A stretch of DNA of 64,000 bases, from positions 868,001-932,000 of the forward strand of contig CBDICN010000002.1 of assembly GCA_965277355.1 (NCBI GenBank). The letters run 5' to 3'. The position numbers were made by a program, and so were the translations under genes. The notes under the pieces were generated by a model. It did no database searches. It was not told the origin of the DNA and saw nothing but the letters and a program-made list of their open reading frames with translations. The DNA is from RH-AL1 sp965277355 (lineage in GTDB: Bacteria; Pseudomonadota; Alphaproteobacteria; Rhizobiales; Beijerinckiaceae). How positions within the stretch are numbered: the first letter of the stretch is position 1; each line of letters opens with the position of its first letter. Positions 24,130 to 33,746 of this stretch are shown here, in pieces.

Positions 24130-26280
24130 ATGGACAGATCTTTAGTGAGGCGCTTCTCGGCAATCGTGGCGATCGGGTCGCTGATGCAGACGGCGATGGC
24201 GCCGGCTTTCGCGACCCCGATCCTGACGGCGCAGCCGCCGTCGAACGATCCGCTCGTCGCGCAGTATTTCCGCGACCCCAACGCGGGTGCCGCGGCAGCG
24301 GCGGCCTCGACGGCGGCGCCGTCCGCCGCGGCGACGCAGGTCTCGGCCGCCGCGGCGCTGACCAACGCGCAGATGGGCGCTCTCGTCCGGCAGAAGATCC
24401 GGCGCGTCTTCGTGATCTTCAACGAGAACCAGTCGTTCGACCACGAGTACGGCACGTTCCCCGGCGTCAACGGCATCTATTCCGACGGCCAGAACCCGCG
24501 CGTTCCCGGCCTAACGCCGGGCTACCTGCAGTACTACCAGACCGCCGACGGGGTCGGGCACTACGTGACGCCGTTCCTGCTCGGCCCGGGTCAGAACGGC
24601 AACGTCGTGGACAGCGTCGATCACAGCCACACCGGGCTTGCGACCAAGCTGCACATCGTCGGCGGCGTGCCGCACATGGACAGCTTCTCGGAGGACGAGT
24701 ACCTCGGCAAGTCCGGCACGCGCGTGACGGCCGCCTCGGACGCGCTCGGGCGCCAGTTCGCCAACATCGTGATGTCGCACATCGACTGCAACACGATCCC
24801 GTTCTTCTGGCAGTACGCCAACCGCTTCGTGATCTTCGACAACATCTTCGCCACCGAGGACACGCCCTCGGCGCCGAACGCGGTCGCGATGATCGCCGGC
24901 CAGTCGGGCGAGACGCAGTGGGTCAAGCACGGTCCCGCGGGCTTCACCGGGCCGGTCGCCGGCACGATCAACGGCACGACGTTCAAAGGCATGGGCACCA
25001 CCCAGGGCGTGCCGCTCGTGAACGATCCGCAGCCGTTCTACGGCTCGGAATTCGACGTGAACACCCCCGCCCAGTACAAGGAGCCGACCTCGCCGAGCGA
25101 GAGCTTCGGTATCACCAATATCGAAGCGAACCTCACGTTCGCGAACGTGCTGCTGACGCTCGGCGGGACCGGCGTCAAGGATCTGCTGTCCGGCGATCTG
25201 CACAAGCCGGTCAACCAGGCCGACATCCAAAACGACATCAACACCATCTTTGCGACCGGCAACAACGCCGTCTCCTGGCGCTGGTACCAGAACGGCTACG
25301 ATCACGAGCCGACCGATCCGACCAGCGTCGCGACGCACGTCAACTGGGTCTCGCATCACGAGGGTCCGGAGTATTTCGGCTACATCGCCAACAACGTGAA
25401 CGAGCAGCCGAACCTGAGGGGTGAAGGCGACTTCTTCACCGACCTCGCCAACGGGACCATGCCGCAGGGCGTCGTCTACATCCGCGGCGGCTACCAGAAC
25501 ATCGTCGGGCTGCGCTCGTCGGTGCAGAACGGGAACTATCCGGCGCCGCTCACCGCGACGGACGTCAAAACCATCCAGACGGCCAAGGCCGGCGACGACG
25601 ATCACCCGAGCTATTCCGACCGGATGATCTCCGAGGCGGCGACGGCCCGCGTCATCAACGCCATCGCCTCGAACCCGGCGATGTGGGCGGAAAGCGCGAT
25701 CATCATCACCTACGACGAATCCGACGGCTTCTGGGATCACGTGCCGCCGCGCATTCTCTCCTACGGTCCCGACGGCCTGCCGCTGTCGCGCGGCATCCGC
25801 GTCCCGCTGATCGTGATCTCGCCCTACGGCTACGCCCACGTCGTGTCGCACGCCGAGGGCGATCACAACGCGATCATCGAAACCATCAACGCGATCTTCA
25901 ACCTGCCGCCGCTCTCCACGCTGCCGGACGAGGCGTCCGCGCTCATTGCCGGCAACTCGGCCGCCTTCAACGCCTTCGGACCGCCCGGCTTCCAGCAGCT
26001 CTACCTCGGACCGCGCGACACCAACTCGCCGATCACCGACAGCCTGCTGTCGGCCTTCGATCCGAGCAAGCTGACGGGCACCACGCCGATCCTGCCGGCG
26101 TCCTACGCGATGATCCCCGACGCCATCGTGAATTCGCTGCCGCACTACGGCACGATGGGCTGCCAGGGAATCGGCATGACCCCGGAAGACATCCGCGAGG
26201 GCATTTCCGCGCCCCCGCCGGCGAACTTCAACCCGCTCGCCGCGACGCTCCCGGCCTACAACATCCCCTATCCGAACTGA
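24130..26280 (+). CDS. Secreted phosphoesterase (phospholipase C/acid phosphatase family)
   Basis: A 716-residue exported enzyme of the bacterial phosphoesterase family that includes phospholipases C and AcpA-type phosphatases. Signal peptide: VAIGSLMQTAMAPAFA. The catalytic N-terminus has VFVIFNENQSFDHEYGTFPG (metal-binding Asn/Glu and the family start). DHSHTG and NIFATEDTPSAPN follow, and the C-terminal metal site is IIITYDESDGFWDHVPP and SHAEGDHNAIIETINAIF. It probably releases phosphate or head groups in the periplasm or outside the cell. ATG at 24130. A hairpin terminator follows 64 bp after the stop. Confidence 0.87.
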   Translation: MDRSLVRRFSAIVAIGSLMQTAMAPAFATPILTAQPPSNDPLVAQYFRDPNAGAAAAAASTAAPSAAATQVSAAAALTNAQMGALVRQKIRRVFVIFNENQSFDHEYGTFPGVNGIYSDGQNPRVPGLTPGYLQYYQTADGVGHYVTPFLLGPGQNGNVVDSVDHSHTGLATKLHIVGGVPHMDSFSEDEYLGKSGTRVTAASDALGRQFANIVMSHIDCNTIPFFWQYANRFVIFDNIFATEDTPSAPNAVAMIAGQSGETQWVKHGPAGFTGPVAGTINGTTFKGMGTTQGVPLVNDPQPFYGSEFDVNTPAQYKEPTSPSESFGITNIEANLTFANVLLTLGGTGVKDLLSGDLHKPVNQADIQNDINTIFATGNNAVSWRWYQNGYDHEPTDPTSVATHVNWVSHHEGPEYFGYIANNVNEQPNLRGEGDFFTDLANGTMPQGVVYIRGGYQNIVGLRSSVQNGNYPAPLTATDVKTIQTAKAGDDDHPSYSDRMISEAATARVINAIASNPAMWAESAIIITYDESDGFWDHVPPRILSYGPDGLPLSRGIRVPLIVISPYGYAHVVSHAEGDHNAIIETINAIFNLPPLSTLPDEASALIAGNSAAFNAFGPPGFQQLYLGPRDTNSPITDSLLSAFDPSKLTGTTPILPASYAMIPDAIVNSLPHYGTMGCQGIGMTPEDIREGISAPPPANFNPLAATLPAYNIPYPN

Positions 26281-26343
26281 TCGCGATCGGAGCAGGCCAC
26301 GGCCCGCTCCGTCCGCCGGCTTCACAGCCGGCCTTGGACCAAC

Positions 26344-26377
26344 GACCCGCTGCCTCACGGCGGCGGGTCTTCTCTTG
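26344..26377 (+). terminator. Rho-independent terminator-like hairpin after the phosphoesterase gene
   Basis: Arms GACCCGCTGCC and GGCGGCGGGTC (11 bp, one mismatched position) around TCAC, followed by a T-rich TTCTCTTGT. It lies just before the next gene's ribosome site, so it likely separates the two transcripts. Confidence 0.55.
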
Positions 26378-26390
26378 TGGGGGAGCCCGT

Positions 26391-27449
26391 TTGCGTAAGC
26401 CATCCCGTTTCGTCGTCGCCTTCGTGACAGCAGGCCTCCTGGCGTCGTGCCCGGCGGCCGCCGCTCCGCAAGCTCCCGCGCCGGCGCCGGCGAGGCCCGC
26501 CGCGCCACCCGCGCCGGCGACGATCGCACCGGCGCTCACAACCCTCCAGAAGGTGAGGGCGCAAGGCTTCCTCCAATGCGGCAGCACGGCACGGCCGGGA
26601 CTGGCGAGGTCCGATGCCAACAACAACTGGTCCGGTCTCGAGGTCGAGGTCTGCCGGGCGGTCGCGATCGCGGTGTTCGGCTCGTCGGCGCGCTTCGCCT
26701 ATCACCAGTACGAGTCCGACAAGGATTTCGACGCCGCCCGCGAGGGGAGCGACCAGATTTCGTTCCTGACCTTCGCCGAAATGTCCGAGCGGAAGCTGAC
26801 CGACACGCTGCTGCCGGGACCCACGGTGTTCGTGGAAACGCACGACCTCATCGTCGCGCGGGGTTCGCCGACCAGGCACGCGACGGAACTCGGCGGCCAG
26901 GGTCTCTGCTTCATCATCGGAACGGCGCTCGAGAACAGCGAGGAGGCCTTTTTCCTGGAGCGGCACATCCCGGTCGTCCCGTTCGCGTTCCAGGAAGACG
27001 GCGAGATGTATGACGCCTACAATGTCCAACGCTGCCAAGCAGTGGTTGGCGAATCGACGACCCTCGCCAGCGTACGCCTGGACGGCGGCATCAACCGTCT
27101 CAAAAGCCGCTTCCTTCCCGAGCATCTCGCGGCGTTCCCGATCGTCGCGGCGACCCCCTTGAAGGACGATGCCCTGTGGGCCGCGATCGTGGCCTGGACC
27201 ATCGACACGCTGATCAACGCCAACGCCACCGAGACGACGTACCGCCCTAGCGGTCTGAACGCGATGGGGGTGGACGGCGCGGGACTGGGCCTCGCGAAGG
27301 ACTGGCAGAAGGCCGTCGTGAAGACGGTTGGAAGCTATGCCGCCATCTTCGATCGGACGCTCGGCGCCGGATCGCCGCTGAAGCTCGAGCCGGGCCTCAA
27401 CGCGCGGTTCGTGGACGGCGGCATCCTGCTGCCGCCGCATCGGGATTAG
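26391..27449 (+). CDS. Periplasmic amino-acid ABC transporter substrate-binding protein
   Basis: A 352-residue protein starting at TTG 26391 with GGGGGAG upstream. The signal peptide reads RFVVAFVTAGLLASCPAAAA, then a Pro/Ala-rich linker. The mature domain follows the AapJ/BztA-type solute-binding pattern: KVRAQGFLQCGSTARPGLA, NNWSGLEVEVCRAVAIAVFG, LTDTLLPGPTVFVE, and the C-terminal PLKDDALWAAIVAWTIDTLINAN and GLNAMGVDG. General L-amino-acid binding is likely, but no permease or ATPase genes of an ABC system follow; the next gene is a secondary transporter. Its TAG stop is the first three bases of a 107-bp repeat. Confidence 0.82.
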   Translation: MRKPSRFVVAFVTAGLLASCPAAAAPQAPAPAPARPAAPPAPATIAPALTTLQKVRAQGFLQCGSTARPGLARSDANNNWSGLEVEVCRAVAIAVFGSSARFAYHQYESDKDFDAAREGSDQISFLTFAEMSERKLTDTLLPGPTVFVETHDLIVARGSPTRHATELGGQGLCFIIGTALENSEEAFFLERHIPVVPFAFQEDGEMYDAYNVQRCQAVVGESTTLASVRLDGGINRLKSRFLPEHLAAFPIVAATPLKDDALWAAIVAWTIDTLINANATETTYRPSGLNAMGVDGAGLGLAKDWQKAVVKTVGSYAAIFDRTLGAGSPLKLEPGLNARFVDGGILLPPHRD

Positions 27450-27553
27450 AGCAACGTCCGCTGTCGCGGACTTGCTCAGCTCAGGACAGCGTGGCGAGGA
27501 CAGGCCCACAAGCGTCGCGAAGCGACTCCGAATCTCGGTCCGATATTGTAGCG
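27447..27553. repeat. 107-bp intergenic repeat, copy 1
   Basis: Begins with the TAG stop of the substrate-binding protein gene and continues with a strong hairpin (27449-27477), GAGCAA-c-GTCCGC / GCGGACTTGCTC, then aagc(g/t)tcgcgaagcgactccgaa. A same-length copy with about 18 differences by eye lies at 29027-29133, in the same orientation. The hairpin could act as a terminator or transcript stabiliser. Confidence 0.85.
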
Positions 27554-27703
27554 GCTCGGCAAACTTCATCGCGGCTGCTGCCACACTCCTGTTGTCTTCA
27601 GCGCGGCCGTCGCGGCACATGGCCGTTCGCAGACCTGGAGACACGCCTCATTCCCGATGATGCCGCGACCGCCCCGCTCGCCGGAACGCTAAAGGAGCGC
27701 CAT

Positions 27704-29029
27704 GTGGCGATGATCGCGCTCGGCGGCGTCGTCGGCGCGGGGCTCTTCGTCGGCAGCAGCGCCGCCATTCTCGCCGCCGGACCCGCCGTGATCGTCAGCT
27801 ACGGGCTCGCCGGTGCGCTCGTTTTCATGGTGATGCGGATGCTGGGCGAGATGGCGCTGGCCCGGCCGGGATGCGGCTCGTTCAACGCCTACATCCGCGA
27901 CGCGCTCGGCACATGGGCGAGCTTCGTCTCGGGCTGGCTCTACTGGTACTTTTGGATCATCGCCGTGGGAGCCGAGACGATCGCCGGAGCCGGGCTTCTC
28001 CACGCCTGGATCGCGCTGCCGGTCTGGCTCATCGGGCTGTTGCTCATCGGCCTTCTCACCGCCACCAACCTGCTGGCGGTCGAGGTCTACGGCGAGTGCG
28101 AATACTGGTTCTCGCTCCTCAAGATCCTGGCCATCCTCGGCTTCATCGTCGTGGCCGCCGGCCATGCCGGCCTCGAACTCGCCTCCGGCCATCCGGCGTT
28201 GCAGACCCTCCTGATCGGCGGTGGACCGATGCCGCACGGGCCGCTCGCCCTTCTCGGCGCCTTGCCGATCGTCATCTTCTCCCTCACCGGCTCGGAGATT
28301 GCCTCGATCGCCGCCGCGGAATCCGACGATCCAGCCCGCAATGTCGCGCGGGCCTCGCGCACCGTCGCGCTGCGGATCGTGATCTTCTACGTGCTGTCCA
28401 TCGCTCTCGTCGTCCTCACCGTGCCGTGGTCGAGCTTGCAGGTCGGGCAATCGCCGTTCGTCGCGGCGATGGCGACGATCGGGATACCGGGCGCCGCCGT
28501 CCTCATGCAGGCGGTCATCATCGTCGCCGTCCTCTCCTGCCTCAATTCCGGCCTTTACGTCACCTCGCGCATCCTGTTCGAATTGGCCGATGCAGGCGAC
28601 GCGCCGCGCGCGCTCGTCGCCACAGGGACCAACAAGGTGCCGATGCGTGCCATCCTTCTCGGCGCCGCCGCCGGCATCGGCGCGGCCGTCGCCTCGATCG
28701 TCTCGCCAGGGCGCGTTTTCGCCGTCCTGCTGGAGACCTCGGGCGCGGTGATCCTTATCGTGTACCTGCTGATCGTCGTCGCCCATATCGTCGCGCGCCG
28801 CCGACGTGGCGAGACAGACGAACGTGGCGAGGCGGCCGGACGCACTGTTTCCGCGGTCCGGCTCTTCCCCTGGCTGAGCTACGCGACGGCAGGCGGCATC
28901 TGCGTCGTCTTCCTCGCCATGGCCGCGTCGCCGCCTCTGCGCCCGCAACTCTTCGCCAGCGGCGCCAGCGCCGCTTCCGTCGCCCTCGTCGGACTGCTCC
29001 GCCTCCGCGCCAAGGAGGCGGCGGCCTAG
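27704..29029 (+). CDS. Amino acid permease (APC superfamily, AAT-type)
   Basis: An inner-membrane secondary transporter with about 12 helices. Family marks are MIALGGVVGAGLFVGSSAAI, MLGEMALARPGCGSFNAYIRDALG, WLYWYFWIIAVGAETIAGAG, VFSLTGSEIASIAAAESDDP and SGLYVTSRILFELADAGDAPRAL. The start is unclear. GTG 27704 has AAAGGAG 6 nt upstream, but the conserved residues LKERH lie just before it, and the frame stays open to 27491, inside the repeat. No ATG/GTG/TTG in frame lies between the repeat end and 27704. Its TAG stop belongs to the second repeat copy. Likely substrate: an amino acid or GABA-like compound. Confidence 0.85.
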   Translation: MAMIALGGVVGAGLFVGSSAAILAAGPAVIVSYGLAGALVFMVMRMLGEMALARPGCGSFNAYIRDALGTWASFVSGWLYWYFWIIAVGAETIAGAGLLHAWIALPVWLIGLLLIGLLTATNLLAVEVYGECEYWFSLLKILAILGFIVVAAGHAGLELASGHPALQTLLIGGGPMPHGPLALLGALPIVIFSLTGSEIASIAAAESDDPARNVARASRTVALRIVIFYVLSIALVVLTVPWSSLQVGQSPFVAAMATIGIPGAAVLMQAVIIVAVLSCLNSGLYVTSRILFELADAGDAPRALVATGTNKVPMRAILLGAAAGIGAAVASIVSPGRVFAVLLETSGAVILIVYLLIVVAHIVARRRRGETDERGEAAGRTVSAVRLFPWLSYATAGGICVVFLAMAASPPLRPQLFASGASAASVALVGLLRLRAKEAAA

Positions 29030-29133
29030 AGCAACGTCCGCTGTTGCGGATTTGCTCCGATCAGGAAAGCTTAGCGAGGACAGGCATATAAGCTTCGCGA
29101 AGCGACTCCGAATTAGCGTCCGACCCTGTAGCG
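29027..29133. repeat. 107-bp intergenic repeat, copy 2
   Basis: Starts at the TAG stop codon of the permease gene. Same length and order as 27447-27553 with about 18 substitutions by eye and no net indel. The hairpin is weaker because two stem bases differ. Downstream, 29134-29216 holds short AGAACCC/CAAGG-type repetition and no gene. Confidence 0.85.
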
Positions 29134-29216
29134 CGCGTTGCTCGTCGACCGAGGACCCAAGGGCCAAGGAGCAAAGACCAAGAACCCAAGAACCCGAGCA
29201 CCAAGGCCCGGACACG

Positions 29217-29251
29217 AAAAACCCGCCGTCCTTGTTGGCACGACGGGGTTT
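29217..29251 (-). terminator. Degenerate copy of the rRNA-operon terminator
   Basis: Imperfect hairpin with arms AAACCCGCCGT and ACGACGGGGTTT around a TTGTTGGC loop. It closely matches the terminator at 30089-30122 and keeps the same position relative to a tRNA-fMet-like sequence. Confidence 0.6.
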
Positions 29252-29256
29252 GAGTT

Positions 29257-29334
29257 TGGTTACAGGGGACCGGATTAGAACCTGTGACCTTCAGGTCATG
29301 AGCCTGACGAGCGACCGGGCCGCTCCACCCCGCG
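29257..29334 (-). pseudogene. Degenerate tRNA-fMet(CAT) copy
   Basis: 78 bp closely matching the intact tRNA-fMet at 30130-30206. The anticodon arm (CAT) and variable region are intact. Acceptor pairing at its outer three pairs is lost (CGCGGGG against CCCCTGT), the T-loop reads TTCTAAT with a pyrimidine at position 57, and one extra base lies near the 3' end. Some tRNA finders may still call it. It is followed on the minus strand by a matching terminator copy. Confidence 0.75.
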
Positions 29335-29438
29335 CCGAGTCCCGCTCCAGCCCGCGCCGAGTCTGGGGTCGGCGGGGTGCGGCCCCGGGGTGAGAGGAGA
29401 GTAGCGGGACAAACAGCGGCTTGGGAGTTCGACTTGCT

Positions 29439-30014
29439 CTACCTGGCCAGCGCGGCGAGGAGGACCGGTTCCATAGCCTCATAACCGGCCGGGCTGAGAT
29501 GTACGCCGTCCACTCCGTAATCGGATCGCAAGCCACCTGCGTCATCGGCGAGCACGGCATGGTAATCGATGAATACCGATCCATTCAGCTCCGCGTAATC
29601 GCGAAGCCACCTGTTCATCTCCGCTATCTTGCTTTTCGGATCGACGTCTTCACGCCAGAAGATGCGATCAGCCGGCGTGATCGACCCGACCCAGGTCCTC
29701 ACACCGAGCCTTGATGCTTCAGCGAGCATCGCGGCGATATTGCCTTGAACGGTTTTGGTCTCGATCGGTCCCTCATTCTCCGCGATGTCGTTGATGCCGC
29801 AGAGCAGGTGGAGCCCGGCGGCCTGCGTGTCCAAGAGCGCCTGCTTGAGCCGGATCATGACCTGACGCGATGTCTCGCCGCCGACGCCCCGGCAAACAAA
29901 GCCGTGATCTCGAAACAAGCCGGGACGCGTCGGCCCCCAAATCTCGGTGATCGAATCGCCCAGGAAGACGATCGGACTTGCGCGCGTGGATAGATCGAGC
30001 GCCGCAATGGCCAA
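29439..30014 (-). CDS. SGNH/GDSL-family hydrolase
   Basis: A 191-residue esterase/lipase-type hydrolase with all four blocks: IVFLGDSITEIWG (catalytic Ser), RGVGGETSRQ (Gly), LLCGINDIAEN (Asn) and YGVDGVHLSPAGYEAM (Asp/His). No signal peptide. Start TTG at 30014 with AAGGAG 7 nt upstream. Substrate unknown; family members cleave acyl or acetyl esters. It lies immediately downstream of the rRNA operon terminator, in the same direction, and is enclosed by two copies of tRNA-fMet plus terminator, which suggests it arrived with a duplication or integration event. Confidence 0.87.
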   Translation of the reverse strand: MAIAALDLSTRASPIVFLGDSITEIWGPTRPGLFRDHGFVCRGVGGETSRQVMIRLKQALLDTQAAGLHLLCGINDIAENEGPIETKTVQGNIAAMLAEASRLGVRTWVGSITPADRIFWREDVDPKSKIAEMNRWLRDYAELNGSVFIDYHAVLADDAGGLRSDYGVDGVHLSPAGYEAMEPVLLAALAR

Positions 30015-30088
30015 GCTAGAACTCCTTCGTTTGGAGGCGCGGTGTTGTGGCGTGTTTTGACCGGTCCCGTTCCCCTCGTTTGATAGCG

Positions 30089-30122
30089 AAAACCCGCCGT
30101 GCTTGTTGGCACGACGGGTTTT
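30089..30122 (-). terminator. Rho-independent terminator of the rRNA operon
   Basis: On the minus strand AAAACCCGTCGTGCC-AACAA-GCACGGCGGGTTTT: a near-perfect 15-bp stem rich in GC, closed by A/T tracts, 7 bp beyond the tRNA-fMet 3' end. Confidence 0.85.
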
Positions 30123-30129
30123 CTAATTT

Positions 30130-30206
<77 letters not shown>

Positions 30207-30355
30207 CCGGGTTGTCGGTTGGTTTTGGGCACGCCCCTCGGGGCTTGGCATGGCCCTCGAAGGCTTGTCATCGCCCCTCCGGGCTTGGGATGGCCTGTCG
30301 GGGTCCTGGCGTGTCCTGTTAGGTGTGAGAGCGAGGAACGATCTGTCTTCGGCGG

Positions 30356-30472
30356 GCCTGGCAACGACCGACTCTCCCAGGTCTTGAGACATAGTACCAT
30401 TGGCGCTTCAGCGTTTGACGGCCGAGTTCGGGATGGGATCGGGTCTTGTCGCTGCGCAAAAGTCACCAGGCC
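30356..30472 (-). rRNA. rrf: 5S ribosomal RNA
   Basis: The minus strand begins GGCCTGGTGAC and ends GGGAGAGTCGGTCGTTGCCAGGC, so the termini pair. The conserved CCGATCCCATCCCGAACTCG is in the middle. Ends are estimated from the terminal stem. Confidence 0.93.
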
Positions 30473-30953
30473 GGCGGAAGGCAGGGTTCCTCGTGAAGCA
30501 AGGCGCGGCTGGTTCGGCCGAACGAGGCCGGCCGACGCGGCGCGCCGCCTGGACGCGAGGTCCAGGACTGGTCTTCAAGATCCGAGCTGTTCGGGATCCG
30601 CGTTGGTTGGGATCCAGCCCCCGCGGCGTCCCGGCGAGGGACGCGGGCAGGCGTTGGTTGTGATGGGCATTGATTAATGAGAGCGATCAAGCCAATCGAG
30701 CGATTAGTACCGGTAAGCTGCACGCATTGCTGCGCTTCCACACCCGGCCTATCGACGTGGTCGTCTTCCACGGCTCTCGAGGGAGCACTCGTTTTGAGGT
30801 CGGTTTCCCGCTTAGATGCCTTCAGCGGTTATCCGTTCCGATCGTAGCTACCCTGCACTGCGGCTGGCGCCACAACAGGTCCACCAGAGGATCGTTCACC
30901 CCGGTCCTCTCGTACTAGGGGCAAATCCTCGCAATGCTCCGACACCCACGGCA

Positions 30954-31080
<127 letters not shown>

Positions 31081-31109
31081 AACCCCGTCGATATGGACTC
31101 TTGGGGGTT

Positions 31110-31163
<54 letters not shown>

Positions 31164-31305
31164 GCGGGACCACCGGATCACTATGACCGACTTTCGTCTC
31201 TGCTCGACTTGTCAGTCTCGCAGTCAGGCAGGCTTATGCCATTGCACTCGACGAGCGATTTCCGACCGCTCTGAGCCCACCATCGCGCGCCTCCGTTACT
31301 CTTTG

Positions 31306-31337
<32 letters not shown>

Positions 31338-31588
31338 TGCGCTGTCCCGGCCCGCGATCAGCGAGCCCGGTTAGACATCCATATAGAGAAGGGTGGTATT
31401 TCAAGGGCGGCTCCGCCGAAGCTGGCGCCTCGGTTTCCAAGCCTACCACCTATCCTACACATGCCGACACGAATGCCAGCGCAAAGTTACAGTAAAGGTG
31501 CACGGGGTCTTTCCGTCTGACCGCAGGAACCCCGCATCTTCACGGGGACTTCAATTTCACTGAGCTGACGCTGGAGACAGCGGGGAAG

Positions 31589-31682
<94 letters not shown>

Positions 31683-31699
31683 AATTCAAGGCTCGCACC

Positions 31700-31730
<31 letters not shown>

Positions 31731-32258
31731 GTCAGACCCTATACGTCATCTTGCGATTTCGCAGAGCCCTGTGTTTTTGATAAACAGTTGCCACCCCCTG
31801 GTCTGTGCCCCCACCACCCGCTTACGCGAGCGATGAGCCTCCTTATTCCGAAGTTACGGAGGTAATTTGCCGAGTTCCTTCAGCGTCATTCTCTCAAGCG
31901 CCTTGGTATGCTCTACCAGTCCACCTGTGTCGGTTTCGGGTACGGACGAACGTCGGGGCTATTTCCTGGAACGGCTTCGCGGCACCCTCAATCCAGTCAG
32001 AGGATACAACTTACACCATCCGTCACCACCGACCGGCTCACGACTGTTAACGTGATTCCCATCGACTACGCCTTTCGGCCTCGCCTTAGGGACCGGCTAA
32101 CCCTGCGAAGATTAACTTTACGCAGGAACCCTTGGACTTTCGGCGACAGTGTCTTTCACACTGTTTCTCGTTACTCATGTCAGCATTCGCACTTCGCATA
32201 CCTCCAGGACGCCTCGCGGCTGTCCCTTCGCCGGCTTAGCGAACGCTCCGCTACCACT

Positions 32259-32718
32259 CAGTGATCGGTTACCGGTAATCAGTGATCAAACGACGCGGCG
32301 CCATCGACGCGCGCCTTGAGGCCCTGCAGCATGCGGATGATGCGGCCAAAATCCTTACGCCACTCCATCGCCCGCTCCGCCTCGACGTAGCCAAGGTCGG
32401 CCGCATATCGGCACCACAACCGCGCTTCCTCCGCCGAGCCCACCGCCATCAACAGATAGCGGGAAAACTCGCGCGCGGAACCCGATTGCCGCCCGCTTCC
32501 CTCCACGATCAACGCACAAACGGACTTCGATGCCCGCCGCAGTTGATCCGCCAGACCGCCGTATTGCTCGATCCTCGGGAAGGTCAGACTCGCCGCGTGG
32601 ACGGCAAGCGATAAAGCGTAGGCCCGGCGGAAGACATCCAGGTCTTCCGCCATCCACGCTCTCCGACCGCCGCCGGGCCGTTCACTCTGATCACTGGTCA
32701 CTGATAACCGATCACCGA
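32259..32718 (-). mobile_element. Helix-45 intervening sequence in 23S rRNA
   Basis: About 460 bp bounded by imperfect terminal inverted repeats of about 28 bp (outer core GTGATCGGTTA, inner core AGTGATCA), replacing the tip of helix 45. It carries one protein gene whose stop codon lies inside the terminal repeat. Insertions of this type are normally cut out by RNase III without religation. Boundaries are estimated from the repeats and conserved 23S sequence. Confidence 0.85.
32279..32653 (-). CDS. Four-helix-bundle protein encoded in the 23S intervening sequence (S23 type)
   Basis: A 124-residue protein from ATG 32653 (GGAGAG upstream): MAEDLDVFRRAYALSLAVH, QYGGLADQLRRASKSV, LIVEGSGRQSGSAREFSRYL and GSAEEARLWCRYAADLGY are classic for the 23S IVS-encoded S23 family, related in fold to Avd of diversity-generating retroelements. 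Function is unknown; the family is basic and may bind RNA. A GTG at 32701, inside the terminal repeat, would extend it by 16 residues. It can only be translated from rRNA-operon transcripts or an internal promoter. Confidence 0.9.
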   Translation of the reverse strand: MAEDLDVFRRAYALSLAVHAASLTFPRIEQYGGLADQLRRASKSVCALIVEGSGRQSGSAREFSRYLLMAVGSAEEARLWCRYAADLGYVEAERAMEWRKDFGRIIRMLQGLKARVDGAASFDH

Positions 32719-32807
32719 ATCCAAAGCTTCGGCTCGTGGCTTGAGCCCCGGTACATCTTCGGCGCGGAAACCCTTGGTTAGACCAGTGAGCTGTTACGCT
32801 TTCTTTA

Positions 32808-32838
<31 letters not shown>

Positions 32839-33425
32839 TTGTTTTGGGATTTCCACATCCTTTCCCACTTAGCCACGAATTGGGGGCCTTAGCTGTTGGT
32901 CTGGGTTGTTGCCCTCTTCACGACGGACGTTAGCACCCGCCGTGTGTCTCCCGCATAGGACTTCCGGGTATTCGGAGTTTGGTTAGGTTTGGTAGGATTG
33001 TGTATCCCCCTAGCCCATCCAGTGCTCTACCCCCCGGAGTCTTCGTGCGAGGCTCTACCTAAATAGATTTCGCGGAGAACCAGCTATCTCCCGGTTTGAT
33101 TGGCCTTTCACCCCTAACCACAAGTCATCGGAGACTATTTCAACAGGCACCCGTTCGGTCCTCCAGTGCGTGTTACCGCACCTTCAACCTGCTCATGGCT
33201 AGATCACCAGGTTTCGGGTCTAAAGCAACGAACTGAACGCCCTGTTCAGACTCGGTTTCCCTGCGCCTCCACCTATCGGCTTAAGCTCGCTCGCTACTTT
33301 AAGTCGCTGACCCATTATACAAAAGGTACGCCGTCACCCAACCCACCAAAGGGCTCGGGCTCCGACTGTTTGTAAGTATCCGGTTTCAGGGACTGTTTCA
33401 CTCCCCTCGTCGGGGTGCTTTTCAC

Positions 33426-33457
<32 letters not shown>

Positions 33458-33746
33458 GCTGAGGAGTACTTAGGCTTGGAGAGTGGTCCCCCCATGTTCA
33501 GACAGGATTTCACGTGTCCCGCCCTACTCGAGGCTCGCATCTGTCACGCTCCGTACGGGGCTATCACCCACTGAGGCCGGCTGTTCCAAGCCGTTCCGGT
33601 AAAACAAACACAAGCACTGGCCTGGTCCGCGTTCGCTCGCCACTACTAACGGAGTCTCGTTGATGTCCTTTCCTCCGGGTACTTAGATGTTTCAGTTCCC
33701 CAGGTTCGCCTTTGTTCCCTATTGATTCAGAAACAAATACTTCTGT

